Shown: positions 8,480 through 17,138 of the stretch, in pieces
How the letters are laid out: every line of letters begins with the position of its first letter
How positions within the stretch are numbered: position 1 is the first letter of the stretch
DNA from: Paraburkholderia metrosideri
Lineage (GTDB): Bacteria; Pseudomonadota; Gammaproteobacteria; Burkholderiales; Burkholderiaceae
Assembly (NCBI RefSeq): GCF_904848625.1
Contig: NZ_CAJHCP010000004.1
Coordinates: 372,001-436,000 of the forward strand
Direction of reading: 5' to 3'
DNA length: 64,000 bases
Notes under the pieces: model-generated
Database searches by the model: none
Told to the model about the DNA's origin: nothing
Seen by the model: the letters and a program-made list of their open reading frames with translations, nothing else
Translations under genes and position numbers: made by a program

Positions 8480-9406
8480 CTAGCGGCGCTGTTCCTTCAC
8501 ACGCGACACGATTTGCGTCGGGCTGACGAACTGCAGCGCGATCAGTACCCAGATCAGCGTGATCGCCATGTAGATCATCGCCATCGCGTCGATCGATTGC
8601 GGGGCGCGCACGCCGGTTGAAAATACAGCGTAGTACAACGCGACCACGAGCGTTTGCGTCGACGGACCCGCAGTAAAAAACGTCAGCTCGAACATGCCGA
8701 TGGTGCGCACGAGGACCAGCAGCCCGGCTGCGAGCATGCCGGGCACCAGTAACGGCAGCAGCACATAGCGAAAATAACGGAATGTATTCGCGCCGAAAAT
8801 GCGCGCCGCCGCTTCGAGATTCGGATCGATCTGTTCGATGAACGGCGTCATCACCAGAATGACGAACGGGAGTGCGGGCACGAGATTCGCGAGAATCACA
8901 CCGAACAGCGTTCCAGCGAGACCGACCTTGTACATCACGGTCGCCATCGGAATGCCATACGTCACGGGGGGCACCATCAACGGCAACAGGAACACCAGCA
9001 TCGCGATGCGTTTGCCGGGAAACTGCACGCGGGCGAGCGCGTATGCGGCGGGCACGCCGAGCAGGACAGACAGCAACACCACCGCGCCGACCACTTCCAT
9101 CGTGACCCACAATACGCTCGCCAACTGAAAATCGCTCCATGCCTGCACGTACCAGTGAAGCGTGAAGCCTTGCGGCAACAACGTGCCGAACCAGCGCGTC
9201 GCGACCGAATTGACCGCGACGGTCGCGATCAACAGCACGACGTTGACGAGGAAGAACGCCATCACGCCCCACACCAGCGCCTTCCAGATGCGGCCAGCCG
9301 CGCTGGTGCGCTGCCTGAAGCGTTTGACCGGTTCGCGCGCACCGTCGTCTTTCGACTTCGACGACGCGGACCACGCAGGCTGTGCCGTACGATGATCGGT
9401 TGTCAT
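8480..9406 (-). CDS. ABC transporter inner-membrane permease (PotC-like)
   Basis: The 308-residue permease has a soluble N-terminal tail and six predicted membrane helices. The cytoplasmic coupling motif EAARIFGANTFRYFRYVLLPLL corresponds to the EAA loop that docks on the ATPase. It belongs to the polyamine/iron/thiamine-type importer group. The start ATG overlaps the stop of the upstream permease by one base (TGATG), so translation is probably coupled. It forms a heterodimeric channel with the 9406-10284 product. Confidence 0.92.
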   Translation of the reverse strand: MTTDHRTAQPAWSASSKSKDDGAREPVKRFRQRTSAAGRIWKALVWGVMAFFLVNVVLLIATVAVNSVATRWFGTLLPQGFTLHWYVQAWSDFQLASVLWVTMEVVGAVVLLSVLLGVPAAYALARVQFPGKRIAMLVFLLPLMVPPVTYGIPMATVMYKVGLAGTLFGVILANLVPALPFVILVMTPFIEQIDPNLEAAARIFGANTFRYFRYVLLPLLVPGMLAAGLLVLVRTIGMFELTFFTAGPSTQTLVVALYYAVFSTGVRAPQSIDAMAMIYMAITLIWVLIALQFVSPTQIVSRVKEQRR

Positions 9407-10284
9407 CAGCCTTTGCCTCCACTTGCCGGGCCGCTATAGAAGAAACGACGCGCGCCGAGCAGCGCAGCGACGATCAGCAGTTGCACAAAGCCCATCACCA
9501 TCGCGATGGCCGACGCCAGAGAATAATCGTAGCTTTCAAACGCGGCTTCGGCGGCGGCGATCGACATCACGCGGGTGGGACCGGCCGGCGCGCCAAGCAG
9601 CACCGCCGACGGAAACACCGAGAACGCCTGCACGAACGACAGACACGCCGCCATCGTCAAGCCAGGCACCAGCAGCGGCAGATAGATGCGGCGAAACTGC
9701 TGCCACGGATTCGCACCGAGCGTGGCCGCCGCGCTCGCGAGCGTGGGGTCGATCCCGGTCACGTACGACAGCGTCAACAGAAACGCGAACGGAAAACCCG
9801 ACACGATCAGCGAGATCAGCACGCCCCAGTAGTTGTGCGTGAGCCGCACCTCATCGGTATAGAGATGCAAGCCGTGCAACGCCTGTGGAAACCAGCCGTT
9901 CGGACCGAAGTAGGTCAGCATGCCGTCGGCGATCAGCACGGTGCCGAGCGTCACGGGAATCACCAGCAAGGTCGTGACGAGCTTCTGATACGGCGAATGA
10001 CGGCGCAGCACGAACGCCACCGGCACCGACACGCCGACGTTGATCAGCGTGGCCGGCACCGCGAGTTTTAGCGTGACGAAGATGGTCGGCCACATCGACG
10101 TATCGGTGAAAAACGTCAGATAGTTGGCCCACAGGCCGCCACCGTTCATCGGCTGAAACGACAGCACCAGGCCGTACGCGAACGGATAGATAAAGACCGC
10201 GACGATGAAGAGGAACGCTGGCGCGACGAGCCATGCTTTGGCGTCGCGCGGGGCGAGCGGCGGAGATAGCGTGCGCGAGTTCAT
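9406..10284 (-). CDS. ABC transporter inner-membrane permease (PotB-like)
   Basis: The 292-residue permease opens with a helix in AWLVAPAFLFIVAVFIYPF and carries the EAA-type loop SAAATLGANPWQQFRRIYLP. The frame continues upstream to 10413, but the ATG at 10284 is preferred. It starts the conserved region and overlaps the ATPase stop by four bases (ATGA), the usual arrangement in these operons. It pairs with the downstream permease. Confidence 0.92.
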   Translation of the reverse strand: MNSRTLSPPLAPRDAKAWLVAPAFLFIVAVFIYPFAYGLVLSFQPMNGGGLWANYLTFFTDTSMWPTIFVTLKLAVPATLINVGVSVPVAFVLRRHSPYQKLVTTLLVIPVTLGTVLIADGMLTYFGPNGWFPQALHGLHLYTDEVRLTHNYWGVLISLIVSGFPFAFLLTLSYVTGIDPTLASAAATLGANPWQQFRRIYLPLLVPGLTMAACLSFVQAFSVFPSAVLLGAPAGPTRVMSIAAAEAAFESYDYSLASAIAMVMGFVQLLIVAALLGARRFFYSGPASGGKG

Positions 10285-11396
10285 GCGGCGTGCGCAGCGA
10301 GTGCGGCGTGGGCGGCGGTGTCGGCCTCGGCGTCGTAGACCAGCACGCGCGACGGCTGCACGCGCAGGCGAATGTGCTCGCCTTCGATATAGTCCCCCGC
10401 TACCCGCGCCCACACGTCGCCAAATGCGGTCTTCACACGTAACAGCGAATCGTGTCCGCCGTATTCGACCATGCTGACGTGCGCGTCGAACGCGTTCTCC
10501 GAACCGGGCGCGGCGCGCTCCATATCTTCGGGACGTAGTGCGACATACACGCGTTTGCTGTTGAAGCCCGCCATCGGTGTGCCGGTCAGACGAACGCCGT
10601 TTGCGCTCACCGCGACGCCCTCTCCCTGCGTGCCCTCAAGCGTAAATTCCGCGACGTTGCGATAACCCATGAAACGCGCAACATGCAGATTGCGCGGCCG
10701 CGTATAAACCTCTTGCGGCGACCCAACCTGCTGCACCACGCCCTCTTTCATCACGACGATACGATCCGCCATCGACAGCGCTTCATCCTGATCGTGAGTC
10801 ACATAGAGCGTCGCCCGTTCGAGCTGGCTATGAATGCGGCGAATTTCCGCGCGCATTTCGATGCGCAGTTTCGTATCGAGATTCGACAGCGGTTCGTCCA
10901 TCAGAATGAGCGGCGGTTCGATCACGATGGCCCGCGCAATCGCCACGCGCTGCTGCTGTCCACCGGACAGTTGTCCTGGCAGCTTGTGCTCATGCCCGAT
11001 CAGTTGCACGAGTTGCAAAGCTTCACGCGCGCGCCGCATGATGTCGCTCTTCGCGACGCCGCGCATCTTCAAGCCGAAGCCGACGTTATCCAGCACGCTC
11101 ATATGCGGAAACAGCGCGTAGTTCTGAAACACCATGCCGAAGCCGCGCTTTTCGGGCGGCAGCACATCGATGCGCTTCTCGTCGAGCCAGATGCCGCCGC
11201 CGCTCAACGGCTGCAATCCGGCGATGCAATTGAGCGCCGTCGATTTACCGCAACCGGAGGGTCCCAGCAACGCAATGAACTCGCCACGCTGGATCGTCAG
11301 ATCGAGTTCCTGCAGCGCCGCGACCGCCTGGCCTTGCGCATTCGTGAAACTGCGGCTCACCGAATCGAGTCGCAACTGTTCAAAGCGATGCTTCAT
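10281..11396 (-). CDS. ABC transporter ATP-binding protein (PotA/UgpC-like)
   Basis: The 371-residue ATPase powers the importer. Walker A is GPSGCGKST, the signature is LSGGQQQRVAIARA, Walker B is LILMDEP with the D-loop SNLD, and the switch His lies in YVTHDQDEA. After the nucleotide-binding domain comes a TOBE/OB-type regulatory domain of about 120 residues, as in MalK and PotA. The ATG at 11396 (MKHRFEQL) is chosen over 11447. It lies 75 bases after the binding-protein stop and overlaps the permease start. Confidence 0.94.
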   Translation of the reverse strand: MKHRFEQLRLDSVSRSFTNAQGQAVAALQELDLTIQRGEFIALLGPSGCGKSTALNCIAGLQPLSGGGIWLDEKRIDVLPPEKRGFGMVFQNYALFPHMSVLDNVGFGLKMRGVAKSDIMRRAREALQLVQLIGHEHKLPGQLSGGQQQRVAIARAIVIEPPLILMDEPLSNLDTKLRIEMRAEIRRIHSQLERATLYVTHDQDEALSMADRIVVMKEGVVQQVGSPQEVYTRPRNLHVARFMGYRNVAEFTLEGTQGEGVAVSANGVRLTGTPMAGFNSKRVYVALRPEDMERAAPGSENAFDAHVSMVEYGGHDSLLRVKTAFGDVWARVAGDYIEGEHIRLRVQPSRVLVYDAEADTAAHAALAAHAA

Positions 11397-11471
11397 GGCG
11401 GTTTCCTGAAACGCGTGACAGGTCAGGCGCTGCAACACAATGGCCACGGCATGCCGTGGCCCGCACGCAGG

Positions 11472-12641
11472 CTATTTGGTCTTCTGTGCGCCGACCTCGG
11501 TGTCCCACTTCTTGAAAGCCGCGACCATCGCGGTCGCATTCAACGGCAACGCATGCGGACGATCAGCCAGCAGCTTTGCGTATTCCGGCCGGCCGTATTT
11601 CTTCAGCACGTCCTGGCTGTGCGCGGGCGCCTGATCGACGGTGACGCCCTTGATTGCCGGTCCGGGATAGAAATAGCCGTCGTCATAGGTCAACGCCTGC
11701 TGCGCCGGCTCCAGCATGAAGTTCATCAGCTTGTAGATCACGTCGAGCTTTTCTTTCGGCACGCCCTTCGGAATGACCATATAGTGCGCGTCGTTCACCC
11801 ACGTCATGTTGTCGAACGCCTGCACGCGGAACTCCGCCGGCACGATGCCGAGTGCACGCGGATTGATGTCCCAGCCCGTCACCGTGACGGTCATGTCGCG
11901 TGTGCCCTCGCCGAGTTCTTTCATTACCGCCGACGTGCCGCCTGGATAGTAAGGAATGCAGTCGTTCAACTGTTTGAGGAAGGCCCAGGTTTTGTCCCAG
12001 CCATGCACCGGGTCTTGCGGATCTTTATCGCCGAGCACGTACGGCAAGCCCATCAGGAACGTGCGGCCCGGACCGGAGTTGGCCGGCCGTGCGTAGATCA
12101 GCTTGTCAGGGTGCGCCTTGCACCATTGCAATAACTGCTCGGGTGTTTTCGGCGGATCGCTGACCTTGGCGGGGTTGTATTCGAGCAGCGGGCCAGCCGG
12201 CATATACGCAACCTCCAGCCCGTAGCCTTGCGCGAGGTCCTGCATCTTGCGCGGACCCGGCGCGTACTTGTCGAGCACGCCGGGAAATTGCGCTGCGTTG
12301 TCCGGCAGCAGCTTGATCCACAGATTCTGTTCGATGCCGGCGGCGAGCGCGTCGGTGCCGGTCAGCACCAGATCGATATCGGAGCGGCCCGCGCCCTGCA
12401 TCGCCTTGATCTTGCCGGGCAATTGCGGCGCGGGTGCATTGGTGTACGTGATGTTCGCGACGAGGTTCGGGTACTTCGCCTTGAAGGCCTCGAAACCTTT
12501 TTGTGTGAGCTGAAGATTGCCGGCCACGTCGACGATATTGAGCGTGACCGGATCCGCCGCATGCGCGGCCGAAGAAAAAGCGGCACTCGCCGCGAGAACC
12601 AACGACACCAGCCTGAGCGACAACCTGTCTGAAACAGTCAT
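11472..12641 (-). CDS. ABC transporter periplasmic substrate-binding protein (family 1, PotD-like)
   Basis: The 389-residue protein has a clear Sec signal peptide ending near SSAAHA|ADPV. The mature two-lobed fold shows LNIVDVAGNLQLT at the first strand, DLVLTGTDAL, a LGIVPAEF hinge region and PEEK-like PKGVPKEKLDVIYKLMNF near the C-terminus. It is the first gene of the importer block and is preceded by a good GGAGAC ribosome site. The ligand is probably a sugar acid or lactone, judging only from the neighbouring dehydratase, lactonase and DapA-like genes. Binding proteins of this class otherwise carry polyamines, iron or thiamine. Confidence 0.92.
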   Translation of the reverse strand: MTVSDRLSLRLVSLVLAASAAFSSAAHAADPVTLNIVDVAGNLQLTQKGFEAFKAKYPNLVANITYTNAPAPQLPGKIKAMQGAGRSDIDLVLTGTDALAAGIEQNLWIKLLPDNAAQFPGVLDKYAPGPRKMQDLAQGYGLEVAYMPAGPLLEYNPAKVSDPPKTPEQLLQWCKAHPDKLIYARPANSGPGRTFLMGLPYVLGDKDPQDPVHGWDKTWAFLKQLNDCIPYYPGGTSAVMKELGEGTRDMTVTVTGWDINPRALGIVPAEFRVQAFDNMTWVNDAHYMVIPKGVPKEKLDVIYKLMNFMLEPAQQALTYDDGYFYPGPAIKGVTVDQAPAHSQDVLKKYGRPEYAKLLADRPHALPLNATAMVAAFKKWDTEVGAQKTK

Positions 12642-12821
12642 TGCGTCTCCTCGCTTCTTGGTATGGAAGTCCGCCGTTCAGCCGAACTGCAGTCACGCTG
12701 CGGGCGGTGTCTTTGTACTTCTACCAATGGAACATAGCGAAGCGCGACAGCCGATGTCAAGCAAATGCTCTTATCTGCGTTTGACTCGCGAAAACCCGTG
12801 TTTTTCCGAATAGGCCTTGAT

Positions 12822-12844
12822 GTGCAACGTTTTTCGCGTTGCAC
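12822..12844. promoter_or_regulatory. Palindrome upstream of the ABC importer genes
   Basis: GTGCAACG (12822-12829) and CGTTGCAC (12837-12844) form a perfect 8-bp inverted repeat around TTTTTCG. It lies between the lactonase stop and the binding-protein start, both on the minus strand. It could be a terminator for the lactonase gene or a repressor site; the sequence does not decide. A one-mismatch copy of the FCD operator form lies nearby at 12887-12897. Confidence 0.4.
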
Positions 12845-12914
12845 CCAAGGGCAAACCCGGAGTTATTGGAGAGATCGGAGCGCACGTTGTCTGGCAAGGT
12901 GCGCCCTGTTGCAA

Positions 12915-13853
12915 TCAACCGCCGATGACACCTTGCGTGTTCACGTACAGCGAGTAGAGGCCATGGCTCGCCGCCATGAACAACCGGTTGCGATGACGTC
13001 CGCCCAAGCACACATTCGCGCAACGCTCGGGGAGCGCAATGTGGCCGAGCGCCTCGCCTTGCGGATTGAACACGCGTACGCCATCGAGTTCATCCGTGCC
13101 CATGCCCCAACCGCACCACAGATTGCCATGGATATCGACGCGAAAACCGTCCGGCGTACCAGGGCCGGCGTCGATCAGCACGCGATTGTTCGACAGCGTG
13201 GCGCCGTCGCTGCCGACATCGAACGCGCGGATCTTGCGCGGCTCGCCACGCGATTCGACGATGTACAGCACCGACTCGTCCGGCGAAAACGCGAGGCCGT
13301 TGGGGCCGAGCACGTCGTCGGCAACGATCGATACTTCGCCCGACTGGCCGTCGATGCGGTACACGCACGCCGTCAGCTCCGACTCCTGTTGCTCGCCTTC
13401 ATAGAAGCCGGCGATACCGAAGGTGGGATCGGTAAACCAGATCGAGCCGTCTGACTTCACGATCACGTCGTTCGGCGAATTGAAGCGCTTGCCTTGATAA
13501 CGATCGGCCAGCACGGTGATCGAACCGTCGTATTCGGTACGGGTGACGCGGCGGGTCAGGTGCTCACAACTGACGAGGCGCCCGTGACGGTCGCGCGTGT
13601 GGCCATTCGCGTTGTTCGACGATTGACGGAACGTGCTGACATTACCCGTCGTTTCGTCCCACCGCAGAATGCGGTCGTTTGGAATGTCGCTCCACAGCAG
13701 GTAACGACCGTCACCGAACCACACCGGCCCCTCCGACCAACGCGCGCCCTGGTAAAGGCATTCGACAGAGGCGGAGGCGAGGATCAGCGACTTGAAGCGC
13801 GGATCGAACACACGGATGGACGGATCAGGATAGCGTCGGCTGTTATCGGTCAT
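12915..13853 (-). CDS. SMP-30/gluconolactonase/LRE-family lactonase
   Basis: The 312-residue protein is a six-bladed beta-propeller of the SMP-30 family, which hydrolyses sugar lactones to aldonic acids using a divalent metal. The family markers are present: the metal-binding Glu in ARWSEGPVWF, the Asn in FNSPNDVIV, the blade motif LGPNGLAFSPDE, and the metal-binding Asp in GTPDGFRVDIHGNLW. No signal peptide is seen, so it should act in the cytoplasm. It starts 27 bases after the DapA-like gene and is probably co-transcribed with it. In pathway order it would supply the aldonate to the dehydratase at 6671-8449. Confidence 0.93.
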   Translation of the reverse strand: MTDNSRRYPDPSIRVFDPRFKSLILASASVECLYQGARWSEGPVWFGDGRYLLWSDIPNDRILRWDETTGNVSTFRQSSNNANGHTRDRHGRLVSCEHLTRRVTRTEYDGSITVLADRYQGKRFNSPNDVIVKSDGSIWFTDPTFGIAGFYEGEQQESELTACVYRIDGQSGEVSIVADDVLGPNGLAFSPDESVLYIVESRGEPRKIRAFDVGSDGATLSNNRVLIDAGPGTPDGFRVDIHGNLWCGWGMGTDELDGVRVFNPQGEALGHIALPERCANVCLGGRHRNRLFMAASHGLYSLYVNTQGVIGG

Positions 13854-13880
13854 GCTTGAGTATCGGCTTGGGATTGAGTT

Positions 13881-14822
13881 TCAGGTTGATGGACGGGCCC
13901 GTGCGAAGTCGCGCTCCAACGCGAGCAGCCCACGCGCGGCCTGCCCGATCTTCGCATGATGTTCGGATGGCGTCGAACTGAGCAGCGGCAGGAGCGGACC
14001 CATGTCGGCGATTGCGGAGAACGTGACGGCGTCGTGCAGCACGCGGATCAGCGAGATCTCGTCGCGCAGGGTTTCAAGCGGCATGAACGTGTCGTACAGA
14101 TGTTGCGCGGTCGCGCGATCGTCACGTTTGACCGCCCGCAACAATTCCATGACGCTGCGCGGCGCGATGCAGCCCGAGCCCGTGGTCCATGCGGCCAGAC
14201 CAAATTCGCGCAGGTGGACGAGCGCGGGGCGTTCGCCCATGCCCGAGATGAGTTTGCTGGCCGGCACGTGCTGCAGCAGTCGGCGCAGATAAGGATCGTT
14301 CGCGGGGTTTTCGCGCGGAATCGCGTATTTCACGGCGATCAGCGTGCCGCGTTCGATCAGCCGCGCCAGCGCGTCCACCTCCACATAGTCTTCGCTCTTG
14401 ATATACAGCGTGAGCGGGATGCCCGCTGTGTCAGCAATGCGCGCAAGGCCCGTTTCGACGCCGCTGGAGGTCGTGAAGCCGCCGAGCGGCAGCACCATCG
14501 CTGTCCGGTAACGGGTTTGAGCGAGGATACGCGCCTGATCGAGCATTTTCCCGTAGTCGGGTCCGATGGCCGGGATCACGCGCGTGGAGGGACCTGTTGC
14601 GTAGGCAAGCAGGTCCAGCAACTCACGGTATTCGCTGACTGCGGTGTGGTACAGGTTGGCATTGCCGCCATACAGCAAGGTGCGCACGCCGCCGGCTTCG
14701 ATATGGCGGATCAGCGTGTGATTTTCAGCGGCATTGAGCGTGTAATCGGCGTTGCGCGCCAGAGGGGGCACAGCCATGACGGAAGCACCGAACTCGTCAT
14801 CGTGAAGCGGAGATTCGTTCAT
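13881..14822 (-). CDS. DapA (dihydrodipicolinate synthase) superfamily aldolase/dehydratase
   Basis: The 313-residue TIM-barrel protein has the Schiff-base lysine at K165 in LIAVKYAIP and the partner tyrosine at Y140 in IPLTLYIKSEDY. A GGNANLYHT loop replaces the usual GTTGE. Such enzymes act on 2-keto-3-deoxy sugar acids, either splitting them to pyruvate plus an aldehyde or dehydrating them towards 2-oxoglutarate semialdehyde. This fits the dehydratase in the same locus. The frame is open far upstream, but the ATG at 14822 with a GAGG site is preferred. It is the first gene of the minus-strand locus. Confidence 0.88.
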   Translation of the reverse strand: MNESPLHDDEFGASVMAVPPLARNADYTLNAAENHTLIRHIEAGGVRTLLYGGNANLYHTAVSEYRELLDLLAYATGPSTRVIPAIGPDYGKMLDQARILAQTRYRTAMVLPLGGFTTSSGVETGLARIADTAGIPLTLYIKSEDYVEVDALARLIERGTLIAVKYAIPRENPANDPYLRRLLQHVPASKLISGMGERPALVHLREFGLAAWTTGSGCIAPRSVMELLRAVKRDDRATAQHLYDTFMPLETLRDEISLIRVLHDAVTFSAIADMGPLLPLLSSTPSEHHAKIGQAARGLLALERDFARARPST

Positions 14823-14875
14823 GATGCCTCGAGCCGGGAACGACGGCCGGTAAAGGTAGCACCGGTATTGCCATG

Positions 14876-14886
14876 TTGTCAAACAA
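14876..14886. promoter_or_regulatory. Candidate GntR/FCD operator, site 1
   Basis: TTGTCAAACAA fits TNGTNNNACNA exactly, the general operator form of FCD-type GntR regulators. It lies 54 bases before the DapA-like start, and the flanking bases extend the dyad to GTTG-N5-CAAC. Confidence 0.5.
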
Positions 14887-14958
14887 CTACAGGCGCATGG
14901 GCTACGATGACGAATTAAATAGGCATCTTGCTCATTCATCAACTGCGAATTGTCAATT

Positions 14959-14969
14959 TTGTATGACAA
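14959..14969. promoter_or_regulatory. Candidate GntR/FCD operator, site 2
   Basis: TTGTATGACAA also fits TNGTNNNACNA exactly, in the same AT-rich promoter region, 83 bases from site 1. Two exact copies before one operon, with an FCD regulator 2.6 kb away, make chance less likely. Confidence 0.5.
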
Positions 14970-15305
14970 TATAGGTGCGGATGAGGGCGCGCAGCAGCAG
15001 GTATCGATCGGACCCATTGCGTTGCCTTCAATAGTTGGGAATGCGCTCACTTCAGCGCAGCGCACTCAGCCCGTGTCAGCGGCGGCCCATTTAAAGGGAT
15101 TTAAAATTAATGCTGCCAATGCAATGATGGCCACAAAAAAATTATCCAGTTCAATGTTTTGTGAATCCTGAGCGAGTCAGAAAAGGGAAATCGATAGGAA
15201 TTCGTTCTTTTGCCCGCGAAAGCGCGCGTGGCGCCCTCCGGCGTGGACGCGTGCGTCGCGCAGCGAAAATTTTTTTAGTGATAAATTGCGGGACTAAAAG
15301 CGGCC

Positions 15306-16094
15306 ATGCGAATCGCCGCCACAATTAACAGCAACGGGATGTTTGCGAGCCTGAGAGAGTCAAAATTGTCGCTACATTTTATCGAGCAGATGGCACCGCT
15401 ACTGGACGCCGCCGACGAAGCGGAATGGTTCGGTGCAATCACGGGCCTTGCCGAAACATGGGGCTTCGACAGGATATTGGTCGCGATGCTGCCGCGTCCA
15501 ACCATGCGCCTGGAAGACGCATACATACGCAGCACCTACGCGCCGGCGTGGCGCCAGACGTATGACAAGGACGGTATGGTTCATATCGACCCGACCGTCG
15601 AGCATTCAATGTCGCGCACGGCACCGCTGATCTGGTCGCCGGACATATTTTCGACCGACCCGCAGCAATCCATGTACGAAGAAGCGCGCTCCTATGGGCT
15701 GCGCGCCGGAGTGACGGTGCCCATTCATGGGCCGCATCAGCAGGCAGGCATGATGTGCTTCGTCAACGACAGCGCACCGACCGACGCATTTCTCCGCCAC
15801 GTGAACGCTACGCTGCCGAATCTCGTGCTACTGCGCGATCTGGTGGTGGACACCAGTCAGCGTCACCTTGATACGCACGCGCAAACCTTACTGCCCAAGC
15901 TGACGCCGCGCGAACGCGAGTGCCTGAAATGGACCGCACGCGGCAAATCCACTTGGGAGATCTCCCAAATCCTGAATTGTTCGGAAGCCGTGGTGAACTT
16001 CCACATGAAGAACATTCGGACCAAATTCGGGGTGAATTCGCGGCGGGCGGCCGCCGTGATCGCCGCCCAGCTCGGGCTTATTGACCCGGGTTGA
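15306..16094 (+). CDS. braR: LuxR-type quorum-sensing transcription factor (BraR-like)
   Basis: The 262-residue protein has an N-terminal acyl-homoserine-lactone-binding domain and a C-terminal HTH. The residues that hold the signal in LuxR/TraR are all present at the right spacing: W82, Y86, D95, P96, W110 and G134. The HTH begins at LTPRERECLKWTARGKST. It should bind the signal made by the LuxI product at 16545 and act at the lux box at 16460. BraR/RsaL/BraI loci are known from plant-associated Paraburkholderia, where the signal is 3-oxo-C14-HSL. The start is uncertain (an ATG 11 codons later is possible). Its 3' end overlaps rsaL by 17 bases. Confidence 0.9.
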   Translation: MRIAATINSNGMFASLRESKLSLHFIEQMAPLLDAADEAEWFGAITGLAETWGFDRILVAMLPRPTMRLEDAYIRSTYAPAWRQTYDKDGMVHIDPTVEHSMSRTAPLIWSPDIFSTDPQQSMYEEARSYGLRAGVTVPIHGPHQQAGMMCFVNDSAPTDAFLRHVNATLPNLVLLRDLVVDTSQRHLDTHAQTLLPKLTPRERECLKWTARGKSTWEISQILNCSEAVVNFHMKNIRTKFGVNSRRAAAVIAAQLGLIDPG

Positions 16095-16395
16095 GGAAAG
16101 CTGCTGCGTCCCGGCTGTACAGCACCCGCTCTGCACGGCCCAGGTCGGCGTCGGAAACGGTCTTGGTGAAGTACAGACCGAGCAGGATCGACACCGGTGC
16201 CGGGATCTCAGCGCCCGATTCGAAGCGGCTGCCGCGCGATTGCGTGACGCCAAAGCGGGCCCAGAAGCGGCGCTGGCTTTCCTTTTTCTTCTTGCGGTAA
16301 GCGATGATCAGCACGCGATCCACCCCCGGAGATGCGTCCGCCGGGCGCGTTTGGAGGCCAGTTTGCGGTTGCCAATGATTTTCGAGAAGTTCCAT
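16078..16395 (-). CDS. rsaL: RsaL-family repressor of the quorum-sensing locus
   Basis: The 105-residue protein has the RsaL helix-turn-helix core (RRFWARFGVTQSRGSRFESG, then IPAPVSILLGLY). RsaL proteins repress the adjacent luxI gene and give signal homeostasis. The position between luxR and luxI, on the opposite strand and divergent from luxI, matches the known arrangement in Pseudomonas and Burkholderia-group loci. The ATG at 16395 (MELLENHW) is preferred; an in-frame start at 16461 would overlap the lux box. Its 3' end overlaps the 3' end of luxR. Confidence 0.92.
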   Translation of the reverse strand: MELLENHWQPQTGLQTRPADASPGVDRVLIIAYRKKKKESQRRFWARFGVTQSRGSRFESGAEIPAPVSILLGLYFTKTVSDADLGRAERVLYSRDAAAFLNPGQ

Positions 16396-16459
16396 TTTCG
16401 TGCCCTGTCGGTTGAGTACACTGCTGTCCCGAATTCTGCGATATCCGAAAAGCATGCAC

Positions 16460-16479
16460 ACCTATCCAGGTAGGTAGGT
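16460..16479. promoter_or_regulatory. Lux box between rsaL and luxI
   Basis: ACCTATCCAGGTAGGTAGGT is a 20-bp imperfect dyad (7 of 10 positions match between half-sites) centred about 75 bases before the luxI ATG and about 75 bases before rsaL. This is where LuxR-type proteins usually bind, and it could serve both divergent genes. Confidence 0.65.
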
Positions 16480-16544
16480 GGCGGATCGATTCAAAGTGCA
16501 TAAGTTTTCCTGCTATTGGTCCCCCACTCGTTCAGGAGAACGGC

Positions 16545-17138
16545 ATGCAAACTTCGATCAGGATTGGAATGCGGCAGGAATTCGACAATTCAGACATCAA
16601 CGAGATGTACCGGCTGCGGGCCCGGGTGTTTCATGGGCGGCTAGGTTGGGAAATCCCGACCATTGCCGGCATGGAGATCGACGGCTACGACGCGCTCGGC
16701 CCGTATTACATGCTGATACAGAGCGAAGGCGGCAAGTTACGCGGATGTTGGCGGCTGATGCCGACAGAGGGCCCCAATATGCTGAAGGACACGTTTCCGC
16801 AGTTGCTGCATGGCGCGCAGGCACCGGTTGGCCGGCATATCTGGGAGTTGAGCCGGTTTGCGATCGAAACCAGCGGAGAAGAACAGTCGTTCGGCTTCAC
16901 GGACATGACTCTCCACGCGATTCAGGAAGTCATGTTGTTCGCCAAGCGGATGGGCATCACCGACTACGTCACCGTGACGACCACACCGATTGAGCGACTG
17001 CTGCGCCGCACCGGCCTTGACATTAGCCGGCTCGGCGCGCCTTTGCAGATCGGCGTCGAGCGCGCGGTAGCGCTGAATGTGGCAGTGAGCCCGAAGACGA
17101 TGACGGCGCTGTTTGGGCCGATGGCGGTTGCAGCGTAG
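16545..17138 (+). CDS. braI: Acyl-homoserine-lactone synthase, LuxI type (BraI-like)
   Basis: The 197-residue enzyme joins S-adenosylmethionine and an acylated carrier protein to make an acyl-homoserine lactone. All family-invariant residues are present, each one position later than in LuxI: R25, F29, W35, D46, D49, R70, E101 and R104. An AGGAGA site precedes the ATG. The gene is divergent from rsaL across the lux box. The acyl chain cannot be read from sequence; BraI homologues make 3-oxo-C14-HSL. Confidence 0.95.
   Translation: MQTSIRIGMRQEFDNSDINEMYRLRARVFHGRLGWEIPTIAGMEIDGYDALGPYYMLIQSEGGKLRGCWRLMPTEGPNMLKDTFPQLLHGAQAPVGRHIWELSRFAIETSGEEQSFGFTDMTLHAIQEVMLFAKRMGITDYVTVTTTPIERLLRRTGLDISRLGAPLQIGVERAVALNVAVSPKTMTALFGPMAVAA

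Noticed and set aside
7391-8620. A 409-codon open frame on the plus strand opposite the dehydratase gene
   Set aside because: It is a shadow of the GC-rich dehydratase gene. Its translation is Arg/His/Gln-rich with no domain.
8193-9422. A 409-codon minus-strand frame overlapping permease and dehydratase
   Set aside because: It is another frame of two well-supported genes, with a low-quality Arg-rich translation.
10683-12134. A 483-codon plus-strand frame opposite the ABC genes
   Set aside because: It is antisense to the ATPase and binding-protein genes, whose motifs are unambiguous.
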